Shown one piece after another: positions 1 through 7,356 of a DNA stretch of 19,179 bases. A program made the translations under genes and the position numbers. The notes below the pieces were generated by a model that searched no databases, was not told the DNA's origin, and worked only from the letters and a program-made list of their open reading frames with translations. The stretch lies in NCBI GenBank assembly GCA_934693215.1, contig CAKUVB010000013.1, forward strand, positions 1 to 19,179, in the 5' to 3' direction. Source of the stretch: an uncultured Candidatus Melainabacteria bacterium. Lineage in GTDB: Bacteria > Cyanobacteriota > Vampirovibrionia > Gastranaerophilales > Gastranaerophilaceae. The number at the start of each line of letters is the position of its first letter. Within the stretch, counting starts at the first letter, position 1.

Positions 1-2040
1 GTACTACCTGTTAGATTGCCAATGTTATTGTTAAACGGTGTTTCAGGTATTGCAGTAGGTATGGCAACAAATATTCCACCACATAACTTATGCGAAATTG
101 TAGATGGTACGATAGCATTAATCGATAATCCAAATATTACAATTGAAGGTTTAATGGAATATATCAAAGGGCCAGACTTCCCAACTGCAGCAACTATTAT
201 TGGCTTAAATGATATTAAGCAGGCTTATGAAACTGGTCGTGGTTCTATTAAGATGTCATCAGTTGCGACAATAGAAGAAATTGCCGGTGGTGGCGGACGT
301 CAGTCAAGAACTGCAATTATTGTTACTGAAATTCCTTACCAAGTTAACAAAGCTATGCTAATTGAAAAAATAGCTGATTTGGTAAAAGAACAAAAGATAA
401 CAGGTATTTCAGATTTAAGAGATGAATCTGACCGTTCAGGTATGAGAATCGTTATTGAATTGAAACGTGATGCAAAACCTGAGGTTGTAAAAAACAACTT
501 GTTTAAATATACTCAATTAGCAACAACCTTTGGGGTAAATATGTTGGCATTATGTGGTCAACAACCAAGATTAATGAACTTGTACGAAGTGTTAAGTGAG
601 TTTGTTGAGCACAGAGTTGAAATTGTAACAAGAAGAACAATATTCTTCTTGAAGAAAGCAAAAATTAGAGCCCATATTTTAGCTGGTTTATTGATTGCAT
701 TAGGTTCATTAGATGAAGTTATTGATTTAATTAAAAAATCTAAAACTACAGATGAAGCTCGTGTAGGTTTGATGAATCGATTTGGACTTGATGTAGACCA
801 AGCAAACGCAATCTTAGAAATGCAATTAAGACGTTTGACAGGTTTGGAACAAGACAAGATTAAAGCTGAATATGATGAACTTCAAAAGAAAATTGCTGAG
901 TATGAAGCTATCTTAGCTGATAGACAAAAAGTTTTGAATATTATTAAAGCTGAACTTCTTGAAGATAAAGAAAAATATGGTGATGAAAGAAAAACTCAAA
1001 TTTTACCGGAACAAGGTGAAGTTACTATTGAAGATTTGACTCCAAATACTCCAATGGCAGTATTCATTACTCATCAAGGTTATTTAAAGAGAATTAGTTT
1101 AGATACGTTCGAACGTCAAAATAGAGCAACTCGTGGTAAGAGTGGTATGAAAACAAAAGATGATGATGATATACAACATTTCTTTACTGCGATGATGCAT
1201 GATAAAGTATTGTTCTTCTCATCAAAAGGTGTTGTATATAGCTTGAATGTATATGACTTCCCTGAAGGAGGACGTCAAGCAAAAGGCTTACCTATTGTGA
1301 ATGTTCTTCCAATAGAACAAGATGAAAAGATTACTGCAGTTGTACCTGTAAGTAACTTTACGCACGAAGCTAATTTGATAATGCTTACTCAAAAAGGTTA
1401 TATTAAGAGAATTGAATTAGATAACTTCTCTAATATTAGAAAAAATGGTATTATAGCGATTTCTTTAGAAGATGGTGACAGATTGAATTGGGTAAAACTT
1501 TCTAACCCTAATGATGAAATCGTAATTGGTACAGCTTGTGGTATGGCTATAAGATTCCCAATAGCAGACTTAAGACCTTTAGGTAGAAGTGCTAGAGGTG
1601 TAACTTCTATGAAATTGCGTACAGGAGATACTATTATCGGCTGTGATATTGTACCTCAAGACTATGATGCTGATTTGTTGGTTGTAACTTCTGACGGTTT
1701 TGGTAAGAGAACAAAACTTTCCGAATTCAGAACTCAAAACAGAGGTGGAATTGGCTTAATTGCAACCAAGTTTAAGTCAACAATGTCCAGACTTGTTGCT
1801 TTGACAATCGTAGAAGAATCTGATGAAGTTATGCTTGTAACTGCAAACGGTATTGTTACCAGATTGAAAGCTAATTCAATTTCACAACAAGGCAGACCAG
1901 CTACGGGGGTAAGGGCTCAAAATCTTGTTGATAATGATTCTGTAGTATCAGTAGATAAGATTGTAAACCCTACAAAATCTGATGATAAAGCTGAAGAAGT
2001 TGCAGATACTGAATCAGAAGAAACAAATTCAGAAAATTAA
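1..2040 (+). CDS. gyrA: DNA gyrase subunit A, 3' part (5' end outside window)
   Basis: GyrA is the DNA breakage-reunion and DNA-wrapping subunit of gyrase, which introduces negative supercoils using ATP hydrolysed by GyrB. The reading frame is open from base 1 (VLPVRLP...), so the gene begins upstream. Compared with E. coli GyrA roughly the first 155 residues are missing, including the catalytic tyrosine and the quinolone-resistance region. The window holds 679 codons. SGIAVGMATNIPPHNL is a highly conserved GyrA/ParC core motif. The coiled-coil region follows, and then the beta-pinwheel C-terminal domain from about base 1060, with repeated blade motifs such as GYLKRI, GVVYSL and GYIKRI. The GyrA box at 1117-1137 reads QNRATRG instead of QRRGGKG. 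The protein ends in an acidic tail. ParC/GrlA is the alternative, but the box-like motif and full pinwheel favour GyrA. The next gene starts 34 bp downstream, so co-transcription is likely. Confidence 0.93.
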   Translation, partial: VLPVRLPMLLLNGVSGIAVGMATNIPPHNLCEIVDGTIALIDNPNITIEGLMEYIKGPDFPTAATIIGLNDIKQAYETGRGSIKMSSVATIEEIAGGGGRQSRTAIIVTEIPYQVNKAMLIEKIADLVKEQKITGISDLRDESDRSGMRIVIELKRDAKPEVVKNNLFKYTQLATTFGVNMLALCGQQPRLMNLYEVLSEFVEHRVEIVTRRTIFFLKKAKIRAHILAGLLIALGSLDEVIDLIKKSKTTDEARVGLMNRFGLDVDQANAILEMQLRRLTGLEQDKIKAEYDELQKKIAEYEAILADRQKVLNIIKAELLEDKEKYGDERKTQILPEQGEVTIEDLTPNTPMAVFITHQGYLKRISLDTFERQNRATRGKSGMKTKDDDDIQHFFTAMMHDKVLFFSSKGVVYSLNVYDFPEGGRQAKGLPIVNVLPIEQDEKITAVVPVSNFTHEANLIMLTQKGYIKRIELDNFSNIRKNGIIAISLEDGDRLNWVKLSNPNDEIVIGTACGMAIRFPIADLRPLGRSARGVTSMKLRTGDTIIGCDIVPQDYDADLLVVTSDGFGKRTKLSEFRTQNRGGIGLIATKFKSTMSRLVALTIVEESDEVMLVTANGIVTRLKANSISQQGRPATGVRAQNLVDNDSVVSVDKIVNPTKSDDKAEEVADTESEETNSEN

Positions 2041-2074
2041 ACCAAAATATAATAAAAGAGGATAGAGCTAAAAT

Positions 2075-3394
2075 ATGAATAATAGATATAGAGAACAAGA
2101 AGAATATACTTCCTTTCTTGAACATGTAAAAGAAGAAAGAAATGATTCTTCAAACTTTGCAAAATCTCTTTTGAGTTTTGTTCTAGGAATGTGTTGTGTA
2201 CTAGGGTTTACTCTTTGGTTTATACAACAAGATTCGTTAGTAAGAACTGTGTTTGGTGAAGATTCAGCGATTACAGAGTTGTTGTTGGGTTGGGGTGATA
2301 CGATAAAGAATCATGGTCGTTCATCTTTTAATTTACCAATGTTTGGACATTCAAAAAATATTTTGCTTTTGGGTGTAGATTCAAACGGTGAAGGTACTGA
2401 CAAATGGAATGGTACTAGAACAGATACTATTATTCTAATGAATATTGACCCTAAATCTCATTCTGTGAATGCCATTTCTATTCCTAGAGATAGTAAGGTT
2501 TATATAGAAGGACATGACACTAATAAAATTAATTCTGCTCATGCTTTCGGTGGTATAAGACTTTGTAAAAAAACAGTTGAAGACACTCTTGGAGTAAGAA
2601 TTGATAAATATATCATGGTTCATGATGATGCTGTAAAAGATATTGTTAATGCATTAGGTGGTGTTCCAATATATGTTGAAAAACGAATGAACTATGATGA
2701 TTATGCAGGTAAACTTCATATTCACTTGAATAAAGGTTTGAATGTTTTAGATGGTACACAAGCTGTTGGATATTTAAGATTCCGTCATGATGGATTGGGA
2801 GATATCGGTAGAACTCAACGTCAACAATGGTTCTTAAAAGGTTTGTTAGAAAAAATAAAATCTCCTCAAGCTTTATCAAAGTTACCTGAAATTTTGAATG
2901 TAACAAGAGAAGATGTGAAAACAGATATGTCAGTATTTGAATTATCTCAATTAGCAAATGCTGCAAGAAGTTTTAACGAAGGTGGTATTCAGATTGCGAC
3001 ATTACCCGGAGCTCCAAATCAACATGGATATATAAGTTATTGGATTCTTGACCCTGAAAAAGTTCAAGAAACAGTAAACAGATTGATTTATAGAGAAGAT
3101 TCTCCTGTTGACCCAAATGTAAAAATTGTTGGTGGAATTATGTATTCTGCATCAAAAAGGGCAGAGGCAGAGTCTTTAAAATCTCAGCTTGAGGCTTTAG
3201 GGTATCAGGTAAACTGTTTGGAAACAGAAAAACTTCCACATTCTCAGTTTATTGCTCATAATAAAAATGTTTCAAATAGTTTTTATGAATATTTAACAAA
3301 GAGAATTTCTACAATAGACAAAATTCAATACGTGTATGACCCTGTTAGAAATTTCTGTGTAAATAGTGATTTTACGGTGATTTTATCACATTAG
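2075..3394 (+). CDS. LytR-CpsA-Psr (LCP) family envelope glycopolymer ligase
   Basis: LCP proteins are membrane-anchored enzymes that transfer lipid-linked glycopolymers onto peptidoglycan or another envelope acceptor, on the outer face of the inner membrane. The 439-aa protein has an N-terminal cytoplasmic segment and one transmembrane helix at about residues 31-50. The LCP domain spans about 94-265, with the expected charged residues in order: NILLLGVD (D102), RTDTIIL (R115, D117), SIPRDS (R138, D139), KIN (K151, N153), and the Arg-rich LRFRHDGLGDIGRTQRQQ block (235-251). A LytR_C-type domain follows at about 345-400. A weak GAGG Shine-Dalgarno lies about 13 nt before the ATG. It sits between gyrA and rseP in one orientation, probably an operon. 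The exact polymer transferred cannot be read from the sequence. Family call is firm; substrate unknown. Confidence 0.9.
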   Translation: MNNRYREQEEYTSFLEHVKEERNDSSNFAKSLLSFVLGMCCVLGFTLWFIQQDSLVRTVFGEDSAITELLLGWGDTIKNHGRSSFNLPMFGHSKNILLLGVDSNGEGTDKWNGTRTDTIILMNIDPKSHSVNAISIPRDSKVYIEGHDTNKINSAHAFGGIRLCKKTVEDTLGVRIDKYIMVHDDAVKDIVNALGGVPIYVEKRMNYDDYAGKLHIHLNKGLNVLDGTQAVGYLRFRHDGLGDIGRTQRQQWFLKGLLEKIKSPQALSKLPEILNVTREDVKTDMSVFELSQLANAARSFNEGGIQIATLPGAPNQHGYISYWILDPEKVQETVNRLIYREDSPVDPNVKIVGGIMYSASKRAEAESLKSQLEALGYQVNCLETEKLPHSQFIAHNKNVSNSFYEYLTKRISTIDKIQYVYDPVRNFCVNSDFTVILSH

Positions 3395-3408
3395 AAGGAT
3401 AGAATAAT

Positions 3409-4791
3409 ATGTCAATAATAATAATGATATTACTTTTGAGTTTTCTTGTACTAGTACATGAACTCGGACATTTTTTTGCTGCAAAAGCTTTTGGTATGAA
3501 GGTGGAAAAATTCGGTTTTGGTTTACCATTAGGTCCGACACTTTTTGAAAAGAAAATAGGCGAAACTACATTTCTAATTCATGCACTTTTATTGGGTGGT
3601 TATGTGGCATTTCCAGATGATGAGAAAGAATGTTCTTTAGATGCTGATTCTCCGGAAAGGTTTGAAAACAAACCTGTTTATCAGAGAGCAATAGTTGTTT
3701 CAGCAGGCGTGATTTCAAATGTTGTAGCTGCGTTTTTGTTAGTTTTTCTATCGGCTCTTATATGGAAACATTTGCCTTCAGGTAGCTATGATGTAGTAAT
3801 AGGTAATATTGTTGCACCAAAAGAAGCTTCAGTATGGAAATCAGGTGTAGAAATTGGAGATAGAATTGTTTCTGTAAATGGAACAAAAATTGATAATACT
3901 TATACATTGTTAAATATTGTTCAATTAAGTAAAACTCGTGATGGCTTGGTTGATATGAAGGTTGTAGATAGAAACTATGAAAAATTAAAGAATTTAAACC
4001 CAGTTTTTGAACGAGATGAAGTTATTCCAAATGATGTTGCAGTTCGTATTCCAACAGATGTAGTAAAAGAAGGTGCGATAAGCTTTGATAGAAAAACTGC
4101 TAAAGGGATAACAAAATATAAAGATAATCAAGTAAAATTATCAAATGATGTTATGAAATTGCGTGATAAATTATCAGATAATAAAGTTAATAATTATTAT
4201 GTGTCAGATGGACGTTGCACTTTAGGTAACTTAGCATTGGCTCTTTCAGACAATGAACACCCACTACAAGTAGTTATAGAAAGAAATGGTAAGTTGATAA
4301 AATTGAAAACCATTTATCCAACAACAAAAGGTGCGATTGGTGTTCAATTAAATACAAAAGAAATTTTATCTTCAACAAACTCTGTTACTGGTGCTTTTGT
4401 TGGTAGTTGCAAATATCTTTATGAAAATACTTATATGATGGTAGAAGGTTTAGCTCAGGTATTTACAGGAAAAGTTCCATTGAAGGATTTGCATGGTATC
4501 GTTGCTATAACAAAGGTTGGTGGAGATATCATAAGTAATAATGGTTTGTTTTATGGTATTTTGCTAACGGCTATTATATCTATGGATTTGGCTATAGTAA
4601 ACTTTTTACCGATACCTGCTCTTGATGGTGGACAGTTGTTATTTTTGATAATTGAAAAACTAATGGGTAGAAAGGTTGGAAAGAATGTATTGGAATGGCT
4701 TGCTACAATAAGCTTTTTCTTGCTAATTGGTTTGATGCTAGTAGTTGTATTTAATGATATATGGGCATTAGTTACACATAAATTAGGCTAA
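3409..4791 (+). CDS. rseP: RseP-type site-2 intramembrane zinc metalloprotease (M50B)
   Basis: This family cleaves transmembrane substrates such as anti-sigma factors or signal-peptide remnants inside the inner membrane. The zinc-binding HELGH is at residues 17-21 in the first membrane helix. The third zinc-ligand motif, NFLPIPALDGGQ, is at about 398-409. Further hydrophobic segments lie at about 97-118, 379-400 and 430-455. A PDZ domain begins at about 128 and includes VEIGDRIVSVNGTKI (147-161). Its expected closing strands, PLQVVIERNGK, appear only at 285-295, leaving an extra stretch of about 100 residues inside the domain. At 460 aa the protein is longer than simple 340-370-aa M50B members. 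The start has an AAGGA Shine-Dalgarno at 3395-3399. It begins 14 bp after the LCP gene, so it is probably co-transcribed. In other bacteria this gene often neighbours dxr, bamA or lpx genes, which are not seen here. Confidence 0.9.
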   Translation: MSIIIMILLLSFLVLVHELGHFFAAKAFGMKVEKFGFGLPLGPTLFEKKIGETTFLIHALLLGGYVAFPDDEKECSLDADSPERFENKPVYQRAIVVSAGVISNVVAAFLLVFLSALIWKHLPSGSYDVVIGNIVAPKEASVWKSGVEIGDRIVSVNGTKIDNTYTLLNIVQLSKTRDGLVDMKVVDRNYEKLKNLNPVFERDEVIPNDVAVRIPTDVVKEGAISFDRKTAKGITKYKDNQVKLSNDVMKLRDKLSDNKVNNYYVSDGRCTLGNLALALSDNEHPLQVVIERNGKLIKLKTIYPTTKGAIGVQLNTKEILSSTNSVTGAFVGSCKYLYENTYMMVEGLAQVFTGKVPLKDLHGIVAITKVGGDIISNNGLFYGILLTAIISMDLAIVNFLPIPALDGGQLLFLIIEKLMGRKVGKNVLEWLATISFFLLIGLMLVVVFNDIWALVTHKLG

Positions 4792-4816
4792 TTTCAATAC
4801 AAATATTAACAAATAC

Positions 4817-4845
4817 TCGACAATAGAGTTTGTTTCGGTTATCAT
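4817..4845 (+). promoter_or_regulatory. Sigma70-type promoter for rplI
   Basis: TCGACA (4817-4822) and TATCAT (4840-4845) each match the -35 and -10 consensus at 5 of 6 positions and are separated by exactly 17 bp. Transcription would start near 4852, giving a leader of about 37 nt before the rplI ATG. It lies in the 97-bp gap after rseP, where no terminator is visible, so rplI may also receive read-through. Confidence 0.65.
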
Positions 4846-4888
4846 ACTTTTACGAATGCTGAAATATAGTTAAAGGAGAAATAAAGAC

Positions 4889-5389
4889 ATGCAAGTTATA
4901 TTGAAAAAAGATGTTCAAAACCTTGGTGAAGCAGGTGATGTAGTATCAGTTAAAGATGGTTATGCAAGAAATTTCTTGTTCCCTAAAAATGTTGCTGAAT
5001 TAGCTACTGCTGGTGCTTTAGAAAACAGAGAAAAGAATTTAGCTAGAATCAAAGCTAAACAAGAAAAATTACATCAAGAAGCTTTAGAAAAAGCTAAACA
5101 AATCGAAGAATTTGCTACATTAGAATTGTCAGCTAAAGCTGGTGAAAGTGGAAAATTATTTGGTACTATTACAACTAAGAAATTATGCGAAGAATTAAAA
5201 GCAAAAGCTAATATCGAAGTTGATAAGAAAACAGTTTCTTTAGATCACCCAATTAATAAAGTTGGTGAATATACAATGTTAATCAAATTAACTTCTAAAG
5301 TTAAAACTGAATTGAAGATTGTTGTTACAGCTTCTGAAATCGTTAAAGAATCTATTGAAGAAGAAGTTGAAGAAACATCTGCTGAATAG
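4889..5389 (+). CDS. rplI: Large-subunit ribosomal protein bL9
   Basis: bL9 is an elongated 50S protein that binds 23S rRNA through its N-terminal domain and projects from the subunit near the L1 stalk. The N-terminal signature is clear: MQVILKKDVQNLGEAGDVV, then VKDGYARNFLFPKNVAELAT (about residues 21-40). A long central charged helix follows at about 42-75, with Lys/Glu/Ala-rich heptads. The C-terminal domain contains SGKLFGTITTKKL. The protein has 166 residues against the usual 148-150. The excess is an acidic tail (EEEVEETSAE) beyond the conserved domain. AAAGGAG at 4872-4878 is a strong Shine-Dalgarno about 10 nt before the ATG. The gene stands alone, with its own promoter and terminator, and lacks the common rpsF/ssb/rpsR neighbours within this window. 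Confidence 0.97.
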   Translation: MQVILKKDVQNLGEAGDVVSVKDGYARNFLFPKNVAELATAGALENREKNLARIKAKQEKLHQEALEKAKQIEEFATLELSAKAGESGKLFGTITTKKLCEELKAKANIEVDKKTVSLDHPINKVGEYTMLIKLTSKVKTELKIVVTASEIVKESIEEEVEETSAE

Positions 5390-5413
5390 TTTGTTTAATA
5401 AACAAGTAATTAT

Positions 5414-5448
5414 AAAAAAGAGGAAATTTTTAATTTCCTCTTTTTTTT
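5414..5448 (+). terminator. Rho-independent terminator of rplI
   Basis: Perfect 14-bp stem: AAAAAAGAGGAAAT (5414-5427) pairs with ATTTCCTCTTTTTT (5433-5446) around a TTTTA loop, ending in a run of eight T. It starts about 25 bp after the rplI stop. The A-tract upstream means it could also act on the other strand. Confidence 0.9.
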
Positions 5449-5470
5449 ATGTCTGTATATTGCCAGTTCT

Positions 5471-5528
5471 GATAGATTTCTTATCGTAGTACGGAATGAT
5501 TACGTCATCTTGAGCAAAGCGAAAGATG
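5471..5528 (+). repeat. Dispersed repeat, family 1, copy a
   Basis: This 58-bp stretch aligns without gaps to 7208-7265. Shared core pieces include TCGTAGTAYGGAATGAYTAC, GTCATMTTGAGC and AGCGAAA (IUPAC letters mark differences). A shorter relative lies at 6876-6904. It is non-coding and sits between the rplI terminator and the next promoter. Its GC is higher than the surroundings. It resembles the short palindromic dispersed repeats found between genes in many bacteria. Confidence 0.7.
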
Positions 5529-5570
5529 ATGCAAAGGATTATTTCTTAGTAACTTAATGACTTAAATTTG

Positions 5571-5676
5571 AATTGTAACTAAATATTAAAATGGATTTGA
5601 CAAGGCTGAAATCGAGTTATAATGCACTATATGATATGATATGATATGATGTGGTGGGGCGGGGCAAATTTATATA
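5571..5676 (+). promoter_or_regulatory. Promoter and leader module, copy A (upstream of the 5726 gene)
   Basis: TTGACA (5597-5602) and TATAAT (5618-5623) are perfect consensus hexamers with a short 15-bp spacer. The block is nearly repeated at 18173-18273. The first 55 bp (5571-5625 against 18173-18227) align without gaps at 49 identical positions. Downstream both copies carry GATATG-type tandem repeats, four of them here in about 5631-5650. A G-rich GTGGTGGGGCGGGGCAA (5651-5667) follows, and then an AT-rich TTTATATA. The predicted leader is about 95 nt. AAGGAAG at 5714-5720 is the Shine-Dalgarno of the gene. The function of the leader is unknown. Confidence 0.75.
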
Positions 5677-5725
5677 ACTTCGTGTTTTTATATAACTGTA
5701 GGTTACTAATTTTAAGGAAGTTATA

Positions 5726-6760
5726 ATGTCAGGTATTAATGTAAATGGAAATGTACCAAATATTAACACTTTTAAATCTGCAAATACAAATGTTGTAACA
5801 ACTACAAAAGCACAGTCGACAGAACCTCAAGCAAAGAAAAAAGATAATACCAAATTATATGCAACTCTTGCAGGTGTAGGTGTTTTGACAACGGCAGCTG
5901 CCATTTATTATTTCACAAAAGGACATACCAAAATCAATACAGGCAAACTTGCTGACGAAATTAAACAAGGTGAAAATGCTGCAGAACATGCAAGAAATGC
6001 CACAAGAGGAACAACAAGTTCAGCTACTCATGGTGCAACTTCTGAAACAAAAGTTACTCCAAAAGCTCCAAAACCTGCAAAACTGGGTGAAGTTGTAGAT
6101 TCTTCTATGCCTGAATATAAGTTTGATAATCCAAAAGCATCTTATTATGTTACTCCAAGAGAATTTGCACCTCATTCTTATAAAGCTGAAGATATTCCAA
6201 CTATAAGTATAAATACAAGAGGTCCGGAAAGAGATTATCATAATTATTTAATTAAAGATGGTCAGCAAAATCGTGGAGGAGGATATTTTTATCGAGAACC
6301 AGCAAACTTTGTTAGGTATGATGAGGTATTAGAATCAGGTAAAACGGTATTAGTTGTAGGTAAAAACTCAAATGGTGAAAAAACTGTTTGGTTACAGGCT
6401 GGTTCAGGTAGAACTGATTTCTCTAGCCGTCCAATTCGTACACAATATGTTATGACTGTTCCAGAAGGACAAGATTTTACTAAAGTCCAAAAGGATTTGA
6501 TGAAGGGTCTATATGGTCGCTCTCAAGAAGAATTGGCAACAGAAATGCCACTTTCAAGAAGTGCAGAAAAGATTGTTAAAAATTCTAATTGTTCTTCTGC
6601 TCGTGGTAGTTTTCAAGATGAAGATGAATTATTCAATGTTGATACAATGATGCGTGAAGTCAACCATTATGCCCAAGGCAGAGATTTCTCACCTGAACTC
6701 TTAGAAAAAATCAACAGTGTTGATAGTCTCAAAAACGGTGAGTTTATTAGATTGATATAA
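5726..6760 (+). CDS. Unknown protein with an N-terminal membrane helix, 344 aa
   Basis: I do not recognise this family. The first 40 residues are Asn/Thr-rich and end in a basic stretch (AKKKDNTK, 36-43). One predicted transmembrane helix follows at about 44-63 (LYATLAGVGVLTTAAAIYYF). A low-complexity Thr/Ser/Ala/Pro/Lys linker then runs to about 120. The remaining 220 residues are mixed polar, with clusters such as GGGYFYREPANFVRYDE (184-200), TVLVVGKNSNGEKTVWL and RPIRTQYVMTVPEGQDF, and look like a folded alpha/beta domain. There is no cleavable signal peptide, so the likely topology is a single-pass anchor with an exported C-terminal domain (inference). The start is supported by AAGGAAG six nt upstream. 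It is transcribed from the promoter/leader module also found at 18173, and no other gene is coupled to it. Confidence 0.85.
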   Translation: MSGINVNGNVPNINTFKSANTNVVTTTKAQSTEPQAKKKDNTKLYATLAGVGVLTTAAAIYYFTKGHTKINTGKLADEIKQGENAAEHARNATRGTTSSATHGATSETKVTPKAPKPAKLGEVVDSSMPEYKFDNPKASYYVTPREFAPHSYKAEDIPTISINTRGPERDYHNYLIKDGQQNRGGGYFYREPANFVRYDEVLESGKTVLVVGKNSNGEKTVWLQAGSGRTDFSSRPIRTQYVMTVPEGQDFTKVQKDLMKGLYGRSQEELATEMPLSRSAEKIVKNSNCSSARGSFQDEDELFNVDTMMREVNHYAQGRDFSPELLEKINSVDSLKNGEFIRLI

Positions 6761-6781
6761 TTCAATAGGTTGGTTCTATCC

Positions 6782-6812
6782 TGTAATTACGAGCGATAGC
6801 GAAGTAATCCAG
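6782..6812 (+). repeat. Dispersed repeat, family 2, copy a (ATTACGAGCG...GAAGTAATCCAG)
   Basis: A 31-bp unit of the form TGTAATTACGAGCG-N-GAAGTAATCCAG. ATTAC and GTAAT near the ends make it imperfectly palindromic. It is repeated directly at 6917-6946 and inverted at 6999-7034. The sequence resembles the widespread TCATTGCGAGCGAAGCGAAG type of intergenic repeat. Confidence 0.7.
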
Positions 6813-6838
6813 TAAAGAAAGAATATTTGTGAGGGGGT

Positions 6839-6855
6839 GGGGTTGCATAAACCCC
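6839..6855. repeat. Small perfect hairpin
   Basis: GGGGTT (6839-6844) and AACCCC (6850-6855) form a 6-bp GC-rich stem around GCATA. It is not followed by a T-run, so a terminator role is unlikely. It separates two repeat copies and may be part of a larger element. Confidence 0.45.
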
Positions 6856-6875
6856 AATATAAAATAACCAACATT

Positions 6876-6904
6876 GACAGATTCCGTATCAAGTACGGAA
6901 TGAC
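6876..6904 (+). repeat. Dispersed repeat, family 1, copy c (short form)
   Basis: GACAGATTCCGTA at the left and TACGGAATGAC at the right match the left half of family 1. ATTCCGTA (6881-6888) and TACGGAAT (6894-6901) form a perfect 8-bp hairpin with a TCAAG loop. This copy is more palindromic than the two longer ones. Confidence 0.65.
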
Positions 6905-6916
6905 GTGTGTTTTTCC

Positions 6917-6946
6917 TGTCATTACGAGCGGTAATGAAGTAATCCA
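6917..6946 (+). repeat. Dispersed repeat, family 2, copy b
   Basis: TGTCATTACGAGCG followed by GAAGTAATCCAG, a direct repeat of 6782-6812 with a few changes in the middle. The same motif occurs inverted at 6999-7034, so 6918-7034 is a larger inverted repeat. Confidence 0.7.
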
Positions 6947-6998
6947 GTTCCTTTAACAAACACTAAACAAATTCAATATGTCTAAATGGATTATTTTA

Positions 6999-7034
6999 TG
7001 GATTGCTTCAAAATCAAAGATTTTTCGTAATGAC
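6999..7034 (-). repeat. Dispersed repeat, family 2, inverted copy
   Basis: TGGATTGCTTC at the left and TCGTAATGAC at the right are the reverse complement of the family 2 ends (GTCATTACGA ... GAAGYAATCCA). With the copy at 6917 it forms an inverted pair with about 50 bp between the arms. Confidence 0.65.
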
Positions 7035-7207
7035 GATTATTTTTCTAGTCACTCTGAACTTGATTCCATTATGATTTATAATATTTTTTGCTTGTAAAAC
7101 TTGCCGTCATTCTGAAAACGTAGAAAATTTATATGAATGCTAATGAATATATAATTTTCAAGTTATTCAGAATCTGTTAATGCTGATTGTTATTAATACA
7201 TCAAACT

Positions 7208-7265
7208 GACAGATTCCGGCTCGTAGTATGGAATGACTACGTCATATTGAGCGATAGCGAAATAT
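7208..7265 (+). repeat. Dispersed repeat, family 1, copy b
   Basis: A gap-free match to 5471-5528, including CGTAGTATGGAATGACTACG and TTGAGCGATAGCGAAA. It is immediately followed by the family 3 repeats, so repeat units cluster here. Confidence 0.7.
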
Positions 7266-7279
7266 CTTTAACCTTGCCT

Positions 7280-7356
7280 GAGATTCATCGGGCTACGCCC
7301 TCTGAATGACAGCTTGGGTTTGCATGAGATTCTTCGGACTGCGTCCTCTGAATGAC
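7280..7356 (+). repeat. Dispersed repeat, family 3, tandem pair
   Basis: Two 31-bp direct copies at 7280-7310 and 7326-7356. Both begin GAGATTC, then TCGG or TCGGA, and end CTCTGAATGAC. They differ at four or five positions and are 15 bp apart. The centre (GGGCTACGCCC in the first copy) is itself a hairpin. Further copies lie at 16416-16445 (inverted) and 16462-16501. The motif resembles the common AGATTCTTCGGG...TCTGAATGAC intergenic repeat. Confidence 0.75.

Noticed and set aside
16..18. TTG as a start codon for gyrA
   Set aside because: The frame is open and GyrA-like (VLPVR) from base 1, so the gene is simply cut by the window edge.
558..857. Minus-strand 99-codon frame inside gyrA
   Set aside because: It is a shadow of the conserved GyrA coding region, with no promoter or Shine-Dalgarno support.
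5626..5656. Tandem GATATG units as a possible CRISPR or iteron array
   Set aside because: The units are only 5-6 bp with no spacers, no cas or replication gene is nearby, and copy B keeps only two, so a leader element is the better reading.
6839..6855. GGGGTT hairpin as the terminator of the 344-aa gene
   Set aside because: It has only 6 bp, no following T-run, and lies about 80 bp downstream among repeats.
6762..6959. Minus-strand 65-codon frame
   Set aside because: It is a translation through two copies of the family 2 repeat and has no Shine-Dalgarno or family features.
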